NCBI GenBank assembly: GCA_004144175.1
Contig: SEFT01000003.1
Span: 62,001-126,000 of the forward strand
Origin: Sphingobacteriales bacterium
Lineage (GTDB): Bacteria; Bacteroidota; Bacteroidia; Chitinophagales; Chitinophagaceae
Direction of reading: 5' to 3'
Length of the DNA stretch: 64,000 nt
Shown here: in pieces, positions 8,630 to 15,945 of the stretch
How the letters are laid out: every line of letters starts with the position of its first letter
Numbering within the stretch: the first letter of the stretch is position 1
Translations under genes and position numbers: made by a program
Notes under the pieces: generated by a model
Databases searched by the model: none
Told to the model about the DNA's origin: nothing
The model's input: the letters and a program-made list of their open reading frames with translations, nothing else

Positions 8630-8893
8630 ATGTGGTACGTATACATCATTCGCAGCGAAGTTGACGGCACTTTATACAAAGGCTATTCAAGTGACTATCT
8701 AAGACGCCTTGAAGAACATAACGAGGGCCTGTCAACCTATACCTCACGCAAAAGGCCATGGCAGTTGGTTTACGTTGAAAGCCATCCGTCTAAAACAGAG
8801 GCAATCAAAAGAGAGTTGATGCTAAAAAAGCAAAACCGGAAATACCTGGACTGGCTTATTGACCAGCCATCCAATATTCTTCGCGTTGGTTAG
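8630..8893 (+). CDS. Small GIY-YIG nuclease-family protein
   Basis: 87 residues consisting of a single GIY-YIG domain of the YhbQ/UPF0213-like type. The motif appears as VYI (residues 4-6) and YKG (17-19), followed by the conserved arginine in YLRRLEEHN and the glutamate helix TEAIKRELMLKK. Free-standing domains of this kind cut or bind structured DNA; the substrate here is unknown. It starts 18 bp after the tRNA-Asp terminator. Its TAG stop (8891-8893) is supplied by a D-arm copy of the same tRNA (ttggttag), so the 3' end of the gene is fused to a tRNA remnant. This arrangement looks like a duplicated or inserted cassette. Confidence 0.88.
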   Translation: MWYVYIIRSEVDGTLYKGYSSDYLRRLEEHNEGLSTYTSRKRPWQLVYVESHPSKTEAIKRELMLKKQNRKYLDWLIDQPSNILRVG

Positions 8894-9016
8894 CATGCCG
8901 CCCTGTCACGGTCCCGGCTGAGCCGGGACGGGACTCGAACCCGTCCGGTCCGCGAAAGCCACTTAGCAATAGGTGGCTTTTTCATTTTTAGTCTGATCCT
9001 CATGTAGTACATATAA
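8886..9016 (+). pseudogene. Scrambled second copy of tRNA-Asp 3' part, terminator and GIY-YIG start
   Basis: Bases 8886-8911 repeat the tRNA-Asp D-arm and anticodon arm of 8523-8548 with one change. A 19-nt perfect hairpin (8911-8929) then replaces the variable region. The T-arm 15-mer at 8929-8943 is the exact reverse complement of the one at 8558-8572. From 8941 the direct order returns: acceptor 3' strand, terminator hairpin (one change in the stem), T run and spacer. The match even covers the beginning of the GIY-YIG gene, now ATG TAG TAC ATA TAA. The copy cannot form a tRNA. It appears to be a decayed tandem unit of about 363 bp. Confidence 0.85.
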
Positions 9017-9442
9017 AGCATATGTGAACCTTGTCTTTTTGTTATCCGCTAACAAATCACTCATCAACCTCATATTATCGCACCACGCTAGCCAAAAGTT
9101 CGCAAAAAACGGTTTCAGTATCCTTTTGATGTTTCATTGATGTTGGTATGATGCCTGCGTACGGTGCTGTAAAGCTGTTGTGCAGCTGCTCTTGTGCTGC
9201 TTTTAGGCGGTTGTTGCGTGGCTGTCGCGTAGCTCTTACGCTGACGATAGGCGGATGCTGTGTTGCTGAAAAACACATCGGCTAACCGCATATCATCCCC
9301 GCATTGAATATAGCAGCTGCCGTTTCTTAAAAAGAACCGGAGAATAGTATTGGTCATCGCATGAAGGGTTTGCGTAAAGATGAGCAATAAGCAAGGAATA
9401 AGGGACTTTGCACACCTCCTTTTTGCATATACAGTACCAATT
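9017..9442. other. Non-coding stretch with no recognised gene
   Basis: About 430 bases between the tRNA remnant and a minus-strand terminator. Minus-strand open frames here (for example 9115-9513, 132 codons) have a composition unlike the neighbouring genes, no start context and no family resemblance. Nothing else is recognised. It may be the eroded remainder of another GIY-YIG unit, but no similarity remains after about 9016. Confidence 0.5.
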
Positions 9443-9471
9443 AAAAAAGTGTCAGGCGAGATACCTGACAC
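9443..9471 (-). terminator. Terminator of the NTF2-like/SDR unit
   Basis: Perfect stem gtgtcagg / cctgacac (8 bp) with loop cgagata; on the minus strand it is followed by TTTTTT. It lies 44 bases past the stop of the NTF2-like gene. The same stem sequence is used again at 11207-11233. Confidence 0.85.
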
Positions 9472-9514
9472 CATACTATACATCCATATGAGCATAGCCT
9501 TGATATTGCGCATT

Positions 9515-9838
9515 CTACCCCGTTACATTCAAAGAATCAATTAAGTTATCCTTTAATCCCAGATGAAATTGCAGTACCAGCGGGCTACCGGGGAAGGTGC
9601 CGGATACCTCTGCGGTTAGTACGCCTTTCGAATTGGCTTCCTCATACTTAAGCGGCTTCATAGAAGATCTGTATCGCTCATTGGCATCTTCGATCCAATG
9701 AAGGATTTCTGTTTTGCCCTTGTGTGTTTTACCTTCGTCGTGGACGATAGCTGAATCTGTGAAACAGTCCACGTAAGATTTACTGTCATAATTGTTTTGC
9801 GTCTCTACAAAGCGCGCAACCAGTTTTGGTAATTCCAT
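9515..9838 (-). CDS. NTF2-like/SnoaL-fold protein
   Basis: 107 residues forming one NTF2-like cone-fold domain: helix MELPKLVARFVETQNNYD, then YVDCFTDSAIVHDEGKTHKGKTEI, the usual SnoaL-like opening, followed by a beta-sheet half. Members are small cyclases, isomerases or ligand carriers; no catalytic pair can be assigned here. It lies 22 bp downstream of the SDR gene on the same strand, so it is probably cotranscribed. A joint role in detoxifying a small carbonyl compound is possible but unproven. Confidence 0.8.
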   Translation of the reverse strand: MELPKLVARFVETQNNYDSKSYVDCFTDSAIVHDEGKTHKGKTEILHWIEDANERYRSSMKPLKYEEANSKGVLTAEVSGTFPGSPLVLQFHLGLKDNLIDSLNVTG

Positions 9839-9860
9839 AGTTGTTATTTTTTTTAAAAGA

Positions 9861-10655
9861 TTAGATTGTTGGTATTGTTCCGCCGTCGATAACGAATTCT
9901 GAACCGCTCAGGTAATTAGCTCGCGGCGAGGCCAGGAAACCGACAAGTTCTGCTACCTCTTCCGGCTCAGCAGGTCTTCCGGCTGGTATTCCACCTAAGG
10001 CATTCATAACGCTTTCACGAGCCTCGTCGATAGAACAGTTGGAGCTTTGCGCGATCCGTTCCAGGAAGTTTTTTACATTCTCCGTATTGATCCATCCCGG
10101 AGATACAGTTACTACCCTTACCCCCTTAGATGTTACTTCTTTGGCCAATCCTTTGCTGTAGTTGATAAGGCCCGCCTTGGCCGCCGCATACGGAAGCGTA
10201 GCGTTGTATAAGGGAAGCCGCCCCTGTATGGAAGCAATGTGAATGATGACACCACTGCCGTGTTCCAGCATTTGGGGCAGGAACACCCTGTCTAACCTTA
10301 CGGGCGCAAGCAGGTTGGTGCTGATCGTGCTCTCCCAATGTTCATCATTCAGCGCCGCAAAACCACCACCCGGCGTTTCTGATGCGCCCAGGTTGTTGAC
10401 AAGGATATCCAGGCGGCCATAACGCTCTATTACTTCTTTAGCTACCATATCCGCTGCACCGCGCCGGCTTAGGTCAGCAGGAACAAAATACAGTTCCACA
10501 TCTGCCTGCTCAGGTTTATTTCTTGCTGTGATCACTACGGTAGCACCTGCCGTCTTTATGCGCTCTGCAATTGCTTTTCCTGCGCCTTTTGTACCACCCG
10601 TTACCAGTGCGATCTTACCCGATAATTCGTTATTGTAATTGATTTGCTCTTTCAT
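9861..10655 (-). CDS. SDR-family oxidoreductase
   Basis: 264 residues, a classical short-chain dehydrogenase/reductase. The dinucleotide-binding TGGTKGAG is at 19-26, NNLGAS at 87-92, and the catalytic tetrad can be read as N114, S142, Y156 and K160 (YAAAK). The tail GSEFVIDGGTIPTI is typical of the family. Basic residues after the glycine motif hint at NADPH, but this is not certain. The substrate is unknown. It is divergent from the HxlR regulator at 10785, a frequent arrangement in which the regulator controls the oxidoreductase. Confidence 0.92.
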   Translation of the reverse strand: MKEQINYNNELSGKIALVTGGTKGAGKAIAERIKTAGATVVITARNKPEQADVELYFVPADLSRRGAADMVAKEVIERYGRLDILVNNLGASETPGGGFAALNDEHWESTISTNLLAPVRLDRVFLPQMLEHGSGVIIHIASIQGRLPLYNATLPYAAAKAGLINYSKGLAKEVTSKGVRVVTVSPGWINTENVKNFLERIAQSSNCSIDEARESVMNALGGIPAGRPAEPEEVAELVGFLASPRANYLSGSEFVIDGGTIPTI

Positions 10656-10732
10656 AAAAAACTGTAATTTTTATAGTGCAAATCTCAGCAGTACATATGC
10701 ATCAAACAATTACGGGGTTACGAATCAGATAG

Positions 10733-10780
10733 GGATAAATTTATCCGTATTGTTCACTTTTCGGCCCTATCGTACCTTTG
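10733..10780 (+). promoter_or_regulatory. HxlR promoter with palindromic operator candidate
   Basis: A perfect 14-bp palindrome GGATAAATTTATCC (10733-10746) sits next to TTG at 10750-10752, 20 bp, then TACCTTTG at 10773-10780. The ATG follows 4 bases later, so the message has almost no leader. The palindrome lies in the shared region between the SDR and HxlR genes and is the best candidate operator for HxlR. Confidence 0.6.
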
Positions 10781-10784
10781 TTTT

Positions 10785-11177
10785 ATGTACGTAAAAAAGA
10801 CAATTCCATCCCTCAACTGCGGGCTCGATCTGGTTGGTGAAGTATTGTATGGGAAATGGAAGATCCGTATCATCTGGTTCATTCACCAGGGCAACTTAAG
10901 GCCCAGTGAACTTCAGCGCAAGATACCCGATGCTACGAGGCGTGTACTGAATGTTCAGCTCAAAGAGCTGGAAGACCATGAAATAGTTACTAAAAAGATC
11001 TTCCCCGTAGTGCCCCCAAAAGTAGAATATACGCTCACCGACTTTGGCAAGACACTCATCCCTATAATCAGCTCCATAGGCCTTTGGGGTGATGAGCACC
11101 AGGAGCAGCTGCGCAGAGTCATTTTAAAACATGAAGCATCATTGAGAACGCCTGAGGAATACTATGTCGGCAGATAA
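10785..11177 (+). CDS. HxlR-family transcriptional regulator
   Basis: 130 residues, one winged-helix HxlR domain: near-N-terminal cysteine (NCGLDLVGEVLYGKWKIRIIWFI), LRPSELQRKIPDATRRVLNVQLKELEDHEIV as the recognition helix, and VEYTLTDFGKTLIPII as the wing. HxlR-type proteins often sense aldehydes, quinones or redox stress through the conserved cysteine (here C13). Divergent from the SDR/NTF2-like unit, which it probably represses. A terminator that serves the opposite strand lies just downstream. Confidence 0.92.
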   Translation: MYVKKTIPSLNCGLDLVGEVLYGKWKIRIIWFIHQGNLRPSELQRKIPDATRRVLNVQLKELEDHEIVTKKIFPVVPPKVEYTLTDFGKTLIPIISSIGLWGDEHQEQLRRVILKHEASLRTPEEYYVGR

Positions 11178-11206
11178 AAATGCTGTTATCGTAAGCACCA
11201 TACATT

Positions 11207-11233
11207 AAAAAGTGTCAGGTAAACACCTGACAC
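11207..11233 (-). terminator. Terminator of the DMT transporter gene
   Basis: Perfect 9-bp stem gtgtcaggt / acctgacac with a 4-nt loop; on the minus strand it is followed by TTTTTAATG. It is 29 bases beyond the transporter stop and shares its stem sequence with the terminator at 9443-9471. Confidence 0.85.
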
Positions 11234-11261
11234 CACTACAATGAAGAATGAATGTTCGGAA

Positions 11262-11705
11262 CTAAAACTTTTTCATAGCAATTACACCGGCTACGATGAG
11301 CAACATACCGGCAACTCGCCCCACACTTATAGGCTGGGCTTGTGCGCCCATTAGCTGGAAATGCTCCATCAACATAGATAACAGCAACTGCCCGGCTACC
11401 ACTAACCCAAAAGTGAGCCCGGGACCGATCTTAGGAAAGGCAAGCACAATGACGGTAACATAAAATGCGCCCAACACGCCACCCGCCCAGGCATAGGCCG
11501 GCGCTTCTTTCATCCCCTTCCACGACACTGCCTGCGATGTAAGCAGTATATAGGTGACCAGTGCCAGCGCACCTATTGCGAAGGAGATCATGGAGGCAAA
11601 AAAGGGGCTGCCCCCTGCTTTGGCAAGTTTGCCGTTCATGCCGGCTTGTATAGGCAAAAACGAACCTGCGAATAATGCCATTACGGCCCAGATAATTTTT
11701 TCCAT
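11262..11705 (-). CDS. DMT-family transporter, DUF606/YdcZ type
   Basis: 147 residues with five hydrophobic segments, matching the half-size DMT proteins of the DUF606 (YdcZ) type. The family motif region GSFLPIQAGMNGKLAKAGGSPFFASMISFAIGALAL is at about 15-50, and a second GQLLLSMLMEHF block follows. These proteins probably work as dimers in the inner membrane; the substrate is unknown. It lies 21 bp after the OYE-like gene and is probably in one unit with it. Confidence 0.87.
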   Translation of the reverse strand: MEKIIWAVMALFAGSFLPIQAGMNGKLAKAGGSPFFASMISFAIGALALVTYILLTSQAVSWKGMKEAPAYAWAGGVLGAFYVTVIVLAFPKIGPGLTFGLVVAGQLLLSMLMEHFQLMGAQAQPISVGRVAGMLLIVAGVIAMKKF

Positions 11706-11726
11706 AGTATTTATTGATTTTTATGT

Positions 11727-12788
11727 TTAAAAAGCTCTTGCGTACTGCCAGGGCACGTCCGGAGTTTCCCCCAGTTGCAATGCGGCGTGCAGCGCAAAGT
11801 ATGGGTCGCGCAAATGTTCGCGTGCTATTACCACAAGGTCAGCTTCCTTATTTTCTATAATTGAATTGGCCTGCTGCCCGTCTGTGATCATCCCTACGGT
11901 ACCGACCGACAGCTGCACTGCCTCCCTTATTTTTGTGGCCATATGCAACTGGTAGCCCGGCTTCACAATAGACTGGTCCACCTGCACCAGACCGCCGCCC
12001 GATGCTGTTATGAGGTCGACGCCCTTATCTTTAAGAATTGCAGCTAGCTTTAAGCTCTCTTCCATAGTCCAGGCATTTACATCATCACTGTAGTCAGTGG
12101 CTGAAAGCCTGACGAGGAGGGGCATACCGGCAGGTATCACCTTTCGCACTTCTATTACTGTTTCTATCAGTAGTCGTGTCCTGTTTTCAAAGCTGCCTCC
12201 GTATTGGTCATTTCGTTTGTTGGTGAGCGGTGTATAGAACTGATGAAGCAGATAGCCATGTGCCGCATGCAACTCTATGGTATCGAAGCCTGCTGCAACG
12301 GCGTTCCGTGCTGCCGTGGCAAACTGCTCTTTCACTTCGCTTATCTCTTCCAATGTCATTGCCTTGGGAAAGTGGGCGTTGATAGGAGTGGAAGAGGCGC
12401 TCATTGGAAGCCAGCCGCCTTCTTCCACACTTAGCGGCAGCATGCCTTCTTTAGGATGCTTGCTGCTGGCCTTACCACCTGCATGCCACAGTTGTATGCC
12501 GGCTTTTGCATGCTGTCCGTGTATGAAGTCTGTAATGATCTTCCATGCGGCTACTTGGTCCTGGTTCCATATGCCAACGTCATTGATGGTACACATAGCT
12601 GTGGGGGACACAGCCGTACATTCTGTCATGATCAATCCTGCGCCGCCCACTGCACGGCTGCCTAAATGAACCAGGTGCCAATGACCGGGAATGCCGTCTG
12701 TTGCGCTGTATTGTTGCATGGGTGATACAACGATCCTGTTCTTTAAGTTCAGGTCCCTCAACTGCAAACTGCTAAATAGTGCCTTCAT
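11727..12788 (-). CDS. NADH:flavin oxidoreductase, YqjM-like OYE family
   Basis: 353 residues. The start at 12788 (MKALFSSLQLRDLNLKNRIVV) fits the family better than an ATG 24 bases upstream. FMN-binding TIM barrel of the old yellow enzyme class; such enzymes reduce activated alkenes with NAD(P)H. ELHAAHGYLLHQFYTPLTN and YGGSFENRTRLLIE are the classic signatures. In YqjM the opening motif is SPMCMYS, with a redox-tuning cysteine; here it reads SPMQQYS, so that cysteine is absent. Between this gene and the Crp/Fnr gene lies a GTTGAAC...GTTCAAC dyad. Confidence 0.92.
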   Translation of the reverse strand: MKALFSSLQLRDLNLKNRIVVSPMQQYSATDGIPGHWHLVHLGSRAVGGAGLIMTECTAVSPTAMCTINDVGIWNQDQVAAWKIITDFIHGQHAKAGIQLWHAGGKASSKHPKEGMLPLSVEEGGWLPMSASSTPINAHFPKAMTLEEISEVKEQFATAARNAVAAGFDTIELHAAHGYLLHQFYTPLTNKRNDQYGGSFENRTRLLIETVIEVRKVIPAGMPLLVRLSATDYSDDVNAWTMEESLKLAAILKDKGVDLITASGGGLVQVDQSIVKPGYQLHMATKIREAVQLSVGTVGMITDGQQANSIIENKEADLVVIAREHLRDPYFALHAALQLGETPDVPWQYARAF

Positions 12789-12861
12789 TGCTATTGTTTT
12801 GTTGTATAGCAAAGGTGGGAAGGCAAGCGGAGGTGGAAGATGAACTATGCTAAGAAAAATA

Positions 12862-12877
12862 GTTGAACTGGTTCAAC
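12862..12877. promoter_or_regulatory. GTTGAAC/GTTCAAC dyad
   Basis: A 16-bp inverted repeat (GTTGAAC, TG, GTTCAAC) overlaps the last codons and stop of the Crp/Fnr gene and lies about 75 bases before the OYE start. It may be an operator for the OYE/DMT genes. On the minus strand it is followed by TATTTTTC, so a weak terminator for the Crp/Fnr gene is the other reading. Confidence 0.4.
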
Positions 12878-13463
12878 CTTTTTTACTCACCCTGTTGTTG
12901 CGGATGCGTGAAAGAAACTCTGTTGACATGCCCAGGTAAGAAGCAAGAATGTACTGCGGTATATCGTGCAGGAACTCGGGGTAGCGCTCTACAAAACTTT
13001 CATATCGCTGCTCGGCCGATTGTGTGAGGCCGGTAATGATCCTTCGTTGCTGGGCAGCCAGGCCGCGCTCTGCAACGATGCGGAAAAAGGTTTCGTATTT
13101 GGGGTTGGCCGTTTTAAGCTTCTGTTCGTCCTCATAGCTTAGCTGCAATACAGTGGCATTGGTCAGCGCCTCTACAAATAGGGTTGCAGGCTGCTGATAG
13201 ATAAAGCTGTTATAGTCTGTTATCCACCAGTCTTTGACCGCTAATGCAATAGTTGTTTCCTGGCCCGAGTCGTCGGTTATGAAGGAACGCAGCACACCAT
13301 CAACGACGTAATACCTATGCTTGGTCAGGAACCCGGGCTGAACGACGAGTTGTTTTCTGCGCAGTTTTTTCTCCCGGAACGCCTGTGCGAAGACATCGGC
13401 CTCCTGTTCTGAAACCTCCACCCTGTTTTTCAGGAACTGTTTTATCGCTTCTTCGGACGTCAT
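12873..13463 (-). CDS. Crp/Fnr-family transcriptional regulator
   Basis: 196 residues. A cyclic-nucleotide-binding-like beta roll (about 20-115, including HRYYVVDGVLRSFI) and a C-terminal helix-turn-helix (IPQYILASYLGMSTEFLSRIRNN). The canonical cAMP-binding RxS signature and the Fnr cysteines are missing, as in many Bacteroidota paralogues. Ligand unknown. Same strand as, and 84 bp ahead of, the OYE-like gene, so regulation of that gene is plausible. Confidence 0.9.
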   Translation of the reverse strand: MTSEEAIKQFLKNRVEVSEQEADVFAQAFREKKLRRKQLVVQPGFLTKHRYYVVDGVLRSFITDDSGQETTIALAVKDWWITDYNSFIYQQPATLFVEALTNATVLQLSYEDEQKLKTANPKYETFFRIVAERGLAAQQRRIITGLTQSAEQRYESFVERYPEFLHDIPQYILASYLGMSTEFLSRIRNNRVSKKG

Positions 13464-13585
13464 GGTTGGCTGGTTACTTTAGGTGCTACTTATAGTCAAA
13501 TTTACAGCACGGAGTGCAAGTGGTAGATGCTTTTATTTCGTTAGCTTGTCGTTGGAAAACAACGTAAGGGCGACAAAGGATTCTA

Positions 13586-14038
13586 TTATTCGGAAGGCGT
13601 ATAGACGTCTGTATGAAATTCGCCGATTTTTGGATGCCCACCTTTAATATCTTCTTCTAAGAAGATAAAGTCATATTTGGATAGTCTTCTATTCTCATAC
13701 TCGACCTTATATGTCTGAATGAATTCGTGTTTTTCAACACCTTCCTTATGTGAAACGACGAAATTATTTTGTTCAAGAGTATATTTTTGTATACGACCAA
13801 GCCAATGCGCCTTTTGTTCGAGGTACGACACAAATGAATCTCCATTCACTTCTGACAGAAAAAAGTCTGTAAAAAGAAATTTAGTTGAATCAAATTTTTC
13901 ATTTTGTACTAAACGGAAAAATTCATTAGCTACAGGTGTAGCAATTGTAGCCATGTCTTCTACTTTTTCGGTTGAAGTACACGAAGCAAACGTTAACGAA
14001 ACACATGCCGATAATAAAAAAATTTTTATGACATTCAT
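13586..14038 (-). CDS. Hypothetical lipoprotein
   Basis: 150 residues. Signal peptide MNVIKIFLLSACVSLTFASC with a lipobox (FASC, Cys about 20). The mature part is a small alpha/beta domain with a helix (VANEFFRLVQNEKFDSTKFLF) and then strands, the general layout of DUF4878/NTF2-like lipoproteins, but no confident family match. Codons are A/T-richer than in neighbouring genes. It stands alone between the Crp/Fnr and deacetylase genes. Confidence 0.65.
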   Translation of the reverse strand: MNVIKIFLLSACVSLTFASCTSTEKVEDMATIATPVANEFFRLVQNEKFDSTKFLFTDFFLSEVNGDSFVSYLEQKAHWLGRIQKYTLEQNNFVVSHKEGVEKHEFIQTYKVEYENRRLSKYDFIFLEEDIKGGHPKIGEFHTDVYTPSE

Positions 14039-14200
14039 TTTCTATTATTTCTAAAGGATTGGAATTATTCCTTCGCAGCCGAGTCTCTGCTTGGCAGTTC
14101 TGATTAATAGGACTTGCAAAACGGAAGATACAAAGATGAGCCTATATCTTTTATATCCTTGAACCGAAAAGAAATGCAAGTAGGCTGTCAGCTTATTCAC

Positions 14201-15106
14201 CTACAACCCAAATACCTCCTTCGCTACCTTAAACGTATTACAATGTGCATCTACAATATGTTTTACCTCAGGTGAGTAGCCGCCTCCCATGGCTACCGCT
14301 ACAGGTATGTGGTGTTGCCGGCACAGGTTAAAGACTATTTCATCGCGCTGCTTACATTCATCTATGGTCAGCTTTAGCTTGCCAAATTTATCGGTAGCCA
14401 GCACATCTACGCCCGAGAGATAAAAGATAATGTCAGGCTTTACATCGCTGATGATGCCGGGCAAGGTATCGTTGAGCAATCCGAGGTAGGTATCGCCATC
14501 GGTGCCGTCCTTCAGCCCTACATCCAGGCTGCTCTGCTCTTTATGGAACGGATAGTTGTGCTGGCCGTGCATGCTAAAGGTAAACACCCGCAGGTCGTCT
14601 TTGAAGATAGCAGCGCTACCATTTCCCTGGTGTACATCCAGGTCTACGAGGAGTACTTGCGTAGCCAGCCCATGGTGCAGCAGGTAATTGGCTGCTATGG
14701 CAAAATCATTCAGCAGGCAAAAGCCCTCGCCCTTGTCCTTAAAGGCATGATGCGTGCCACCTGCTACGTTCAGCGCTACGCCGTACTGCTGTGCATACAG
14801 GGCACAGTCAATGGTCCCCTGACATATCCGTACTTCTCGCTCCACCAGCTCTGCCGATAGCGGAAAGCCGATAGCACGCATCTCGCGGTCGGTCAGTTGC
14901 AGGTTTTTCATACGGTGCCAGTAGTCGGCATCGTGTGTCCGCAGGATGGTCTCTTCGGTTGCCGGCTGTGGGCTAAAGATGTTCTCTTCGGTTATTACAC
15001 CCTCATACAGCAGCTGCGCCGGTATCAACTCATATTTCGCCATCGGGAAACGATGGCCCTCGGGCAGCGGGTGGGCATAAATTGGCGCGTAAGCGATCTT
15101 GAGCAT
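14201..15106 (-). CDS. Histone deacetylase-family (HDAC11-like) deacylase
   Basis: 301 residues, a zinc-dependent arginase/deacetylase fold. The catalytic features are complete: His pair H119-H120 in GGTHHAF, zinc ligands D157 and H159 in DLDVHQGNG, D234 in SGVDVLATD, and the transition-state tyrosine Y277 in GGGY. Class IV-like bacterial members remove acyl groups from lysine or small amides; the substrate is unknown. It is divergent from the LOG-family gene, about 110 bp away. Confidence 0.92.
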   Translation of the reverse strand: MLKIAYAPIYAHPLPEGHRFPMAKYELIPAQLLYEGVITEENIFSPQPATEETILRTHDADYWHRMKNLQLTDREMRAIGFPLSAELVEREVRICQGTIDCALYAQQYGVALNVAGGTHHAFKDKGEGFCLLNDFAIAANYLLHHGLATQVLLVDLDVHQGNGSAAIFKDDLRVFTFSMHGQHNYPFHKEQSSLDVGLKDGTDGDTYLGLLNDTLPGIISDVKPDIIFYLSGVDVLATDKFGKLKLTIDECKQRDEIVFNLCRQHHIPVAVAMGGGYSPEVKHIVDAHCNTFKVAKEVFGL

Positions 15107-15215
15107 TTGGTTATGGCAACTATCACAAAAATAAGGGGTTGCATGCTTCGGATAAAAAGCGAAGCCCTACTGTAGAAAATTTAAGAAATGATACACGTGT
15201 AATAACGATAAAATG

Positions 15216-15248
15216 TTGTGAATATAGATGTGTATCCTATTATCTTTG
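15216..15248 (+). promoter_or_regulatory. Promoter of the LOG-family gene
   Basis: TTG at 15216-15218, 22 bp, then TATCTTTG at 15241-15248, an exact TAnnTTTG -7 box. The predicted start codons lie 8-14 bases downstream, so the leader is very short. Position also rules out the GTG at 15218 as a start. Confidence 0.65.
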
Positions 15249-15262
15249 CCGCAACTATGATC

Positions 15263-15844
15263 ATGAAAAGTATTTGTGTTTTTTGCGGTTCGGGCTCCGG
15301 CAACGACAGCAGATATATGGATGCAGCCTACCAACTGGGTCAGCTACTGGCCGAGAAGAATATTAAACTTATATACGGCGGCGCCAAGCTGGGCCTCATG
15401 GGTGCAGTAGCCGATGGCGTACTGTCGGAAGGCGGAACAGCCATTGGGGTGATACCACACTTCCTCTGCACCAAAGAAGTGGCCCACGGCGGTCTTAGTG
15501 AGCTGATGCTGGTAGATACCATGCACGAGCGCAAGTTAAAGATGCACGAGCTGAGCGATGGCATCATTACTATGCCGGGCGGCTGGGGCACTATGGAAGA
15601 GATGTTTGAAATGCTCACCTGGGGGCAACTGGGCATGCATCAGAAGCCGATAGGCCTGTACAACATCAACGGCTACTACGATGGCCTGCGTACCTTCCAC
15701 CAAACGATGGTAAACGAAGGCTTTCTGAAGCGCGAACTGATAGATATGCTGATGATGAATGAAGATGCAGACGGCCTGCTGGCGCAGATGGAGCGCTACA
15801 CGCCACCCGTAGTGCCGCGCTGGATCACCGAAGAGACTACATAA
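15263..15844 (+). CDS. LOG-family protein (TIGR00730)
   Basis: 193 residues from MKSICVFCGSGSG; an ATG two codons earlier (15257) is equally possible. Rossmann fold with the PGGWGTMEE motif (PGGxGTxxE) that marks LOG-type phosphoribohydrolases, and an early YGGAKLGLMGAVA loop. Family members release free base from nucleoside 5'-monophosphates (cytokinin activation in plants and microbes; a nucleotide clean-up role in many bacteria). A -7 promoter box (TATCTTTG) lies just upstream. About 100 bp separate it from the SpmAB gene on the same strand. Confidence 0.92.
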   Translation: MKSICVFCGSGSGNDSRYMDAAYQLGQLLAEKNIKLIYGGAKLGLMGAVADGVLSEGGTAIGVIPHFLCTKEVAHGGLSELMLVDTMHERKLKMHELSDGIITMPGGWGTMEEMFEMLTWGQLGMHQKPIGLYNINGYYDGLRTFHQTMVNEGFLKRELIDMLMMNEDADGLLAQMERYTPPVVPRWITEETT

Positions 15845-15945
15845 GGCCGAGCAGGATTTTTGTACTGCTGTTATCTGATGCTGCGATAGATTGGTATCTG
15901 TCGCGGGCAAAGACTAATTTCAGGCTTTGTTATCCTTTTTAGTTT

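Noticed and set aside
8630-8893. Annotation of the GIY-YIG protein as UvrC
   Set aside because: It has only the 87-residue nuclease domain and none of the UvrC endonuclease or helix-hairpin-helix parts.
8911-8943. A second complete tRNA gene
   Set aside because: Acceptor 5' strand, D-arm pairing and normal T-arm orientation are missing, so no cloverleaf can form.
9115-9513. 132-codon minus-strand frame next to the NTF2-like gene
   Set aside because: It runs through a strong terminator hairpin and resembles no family.
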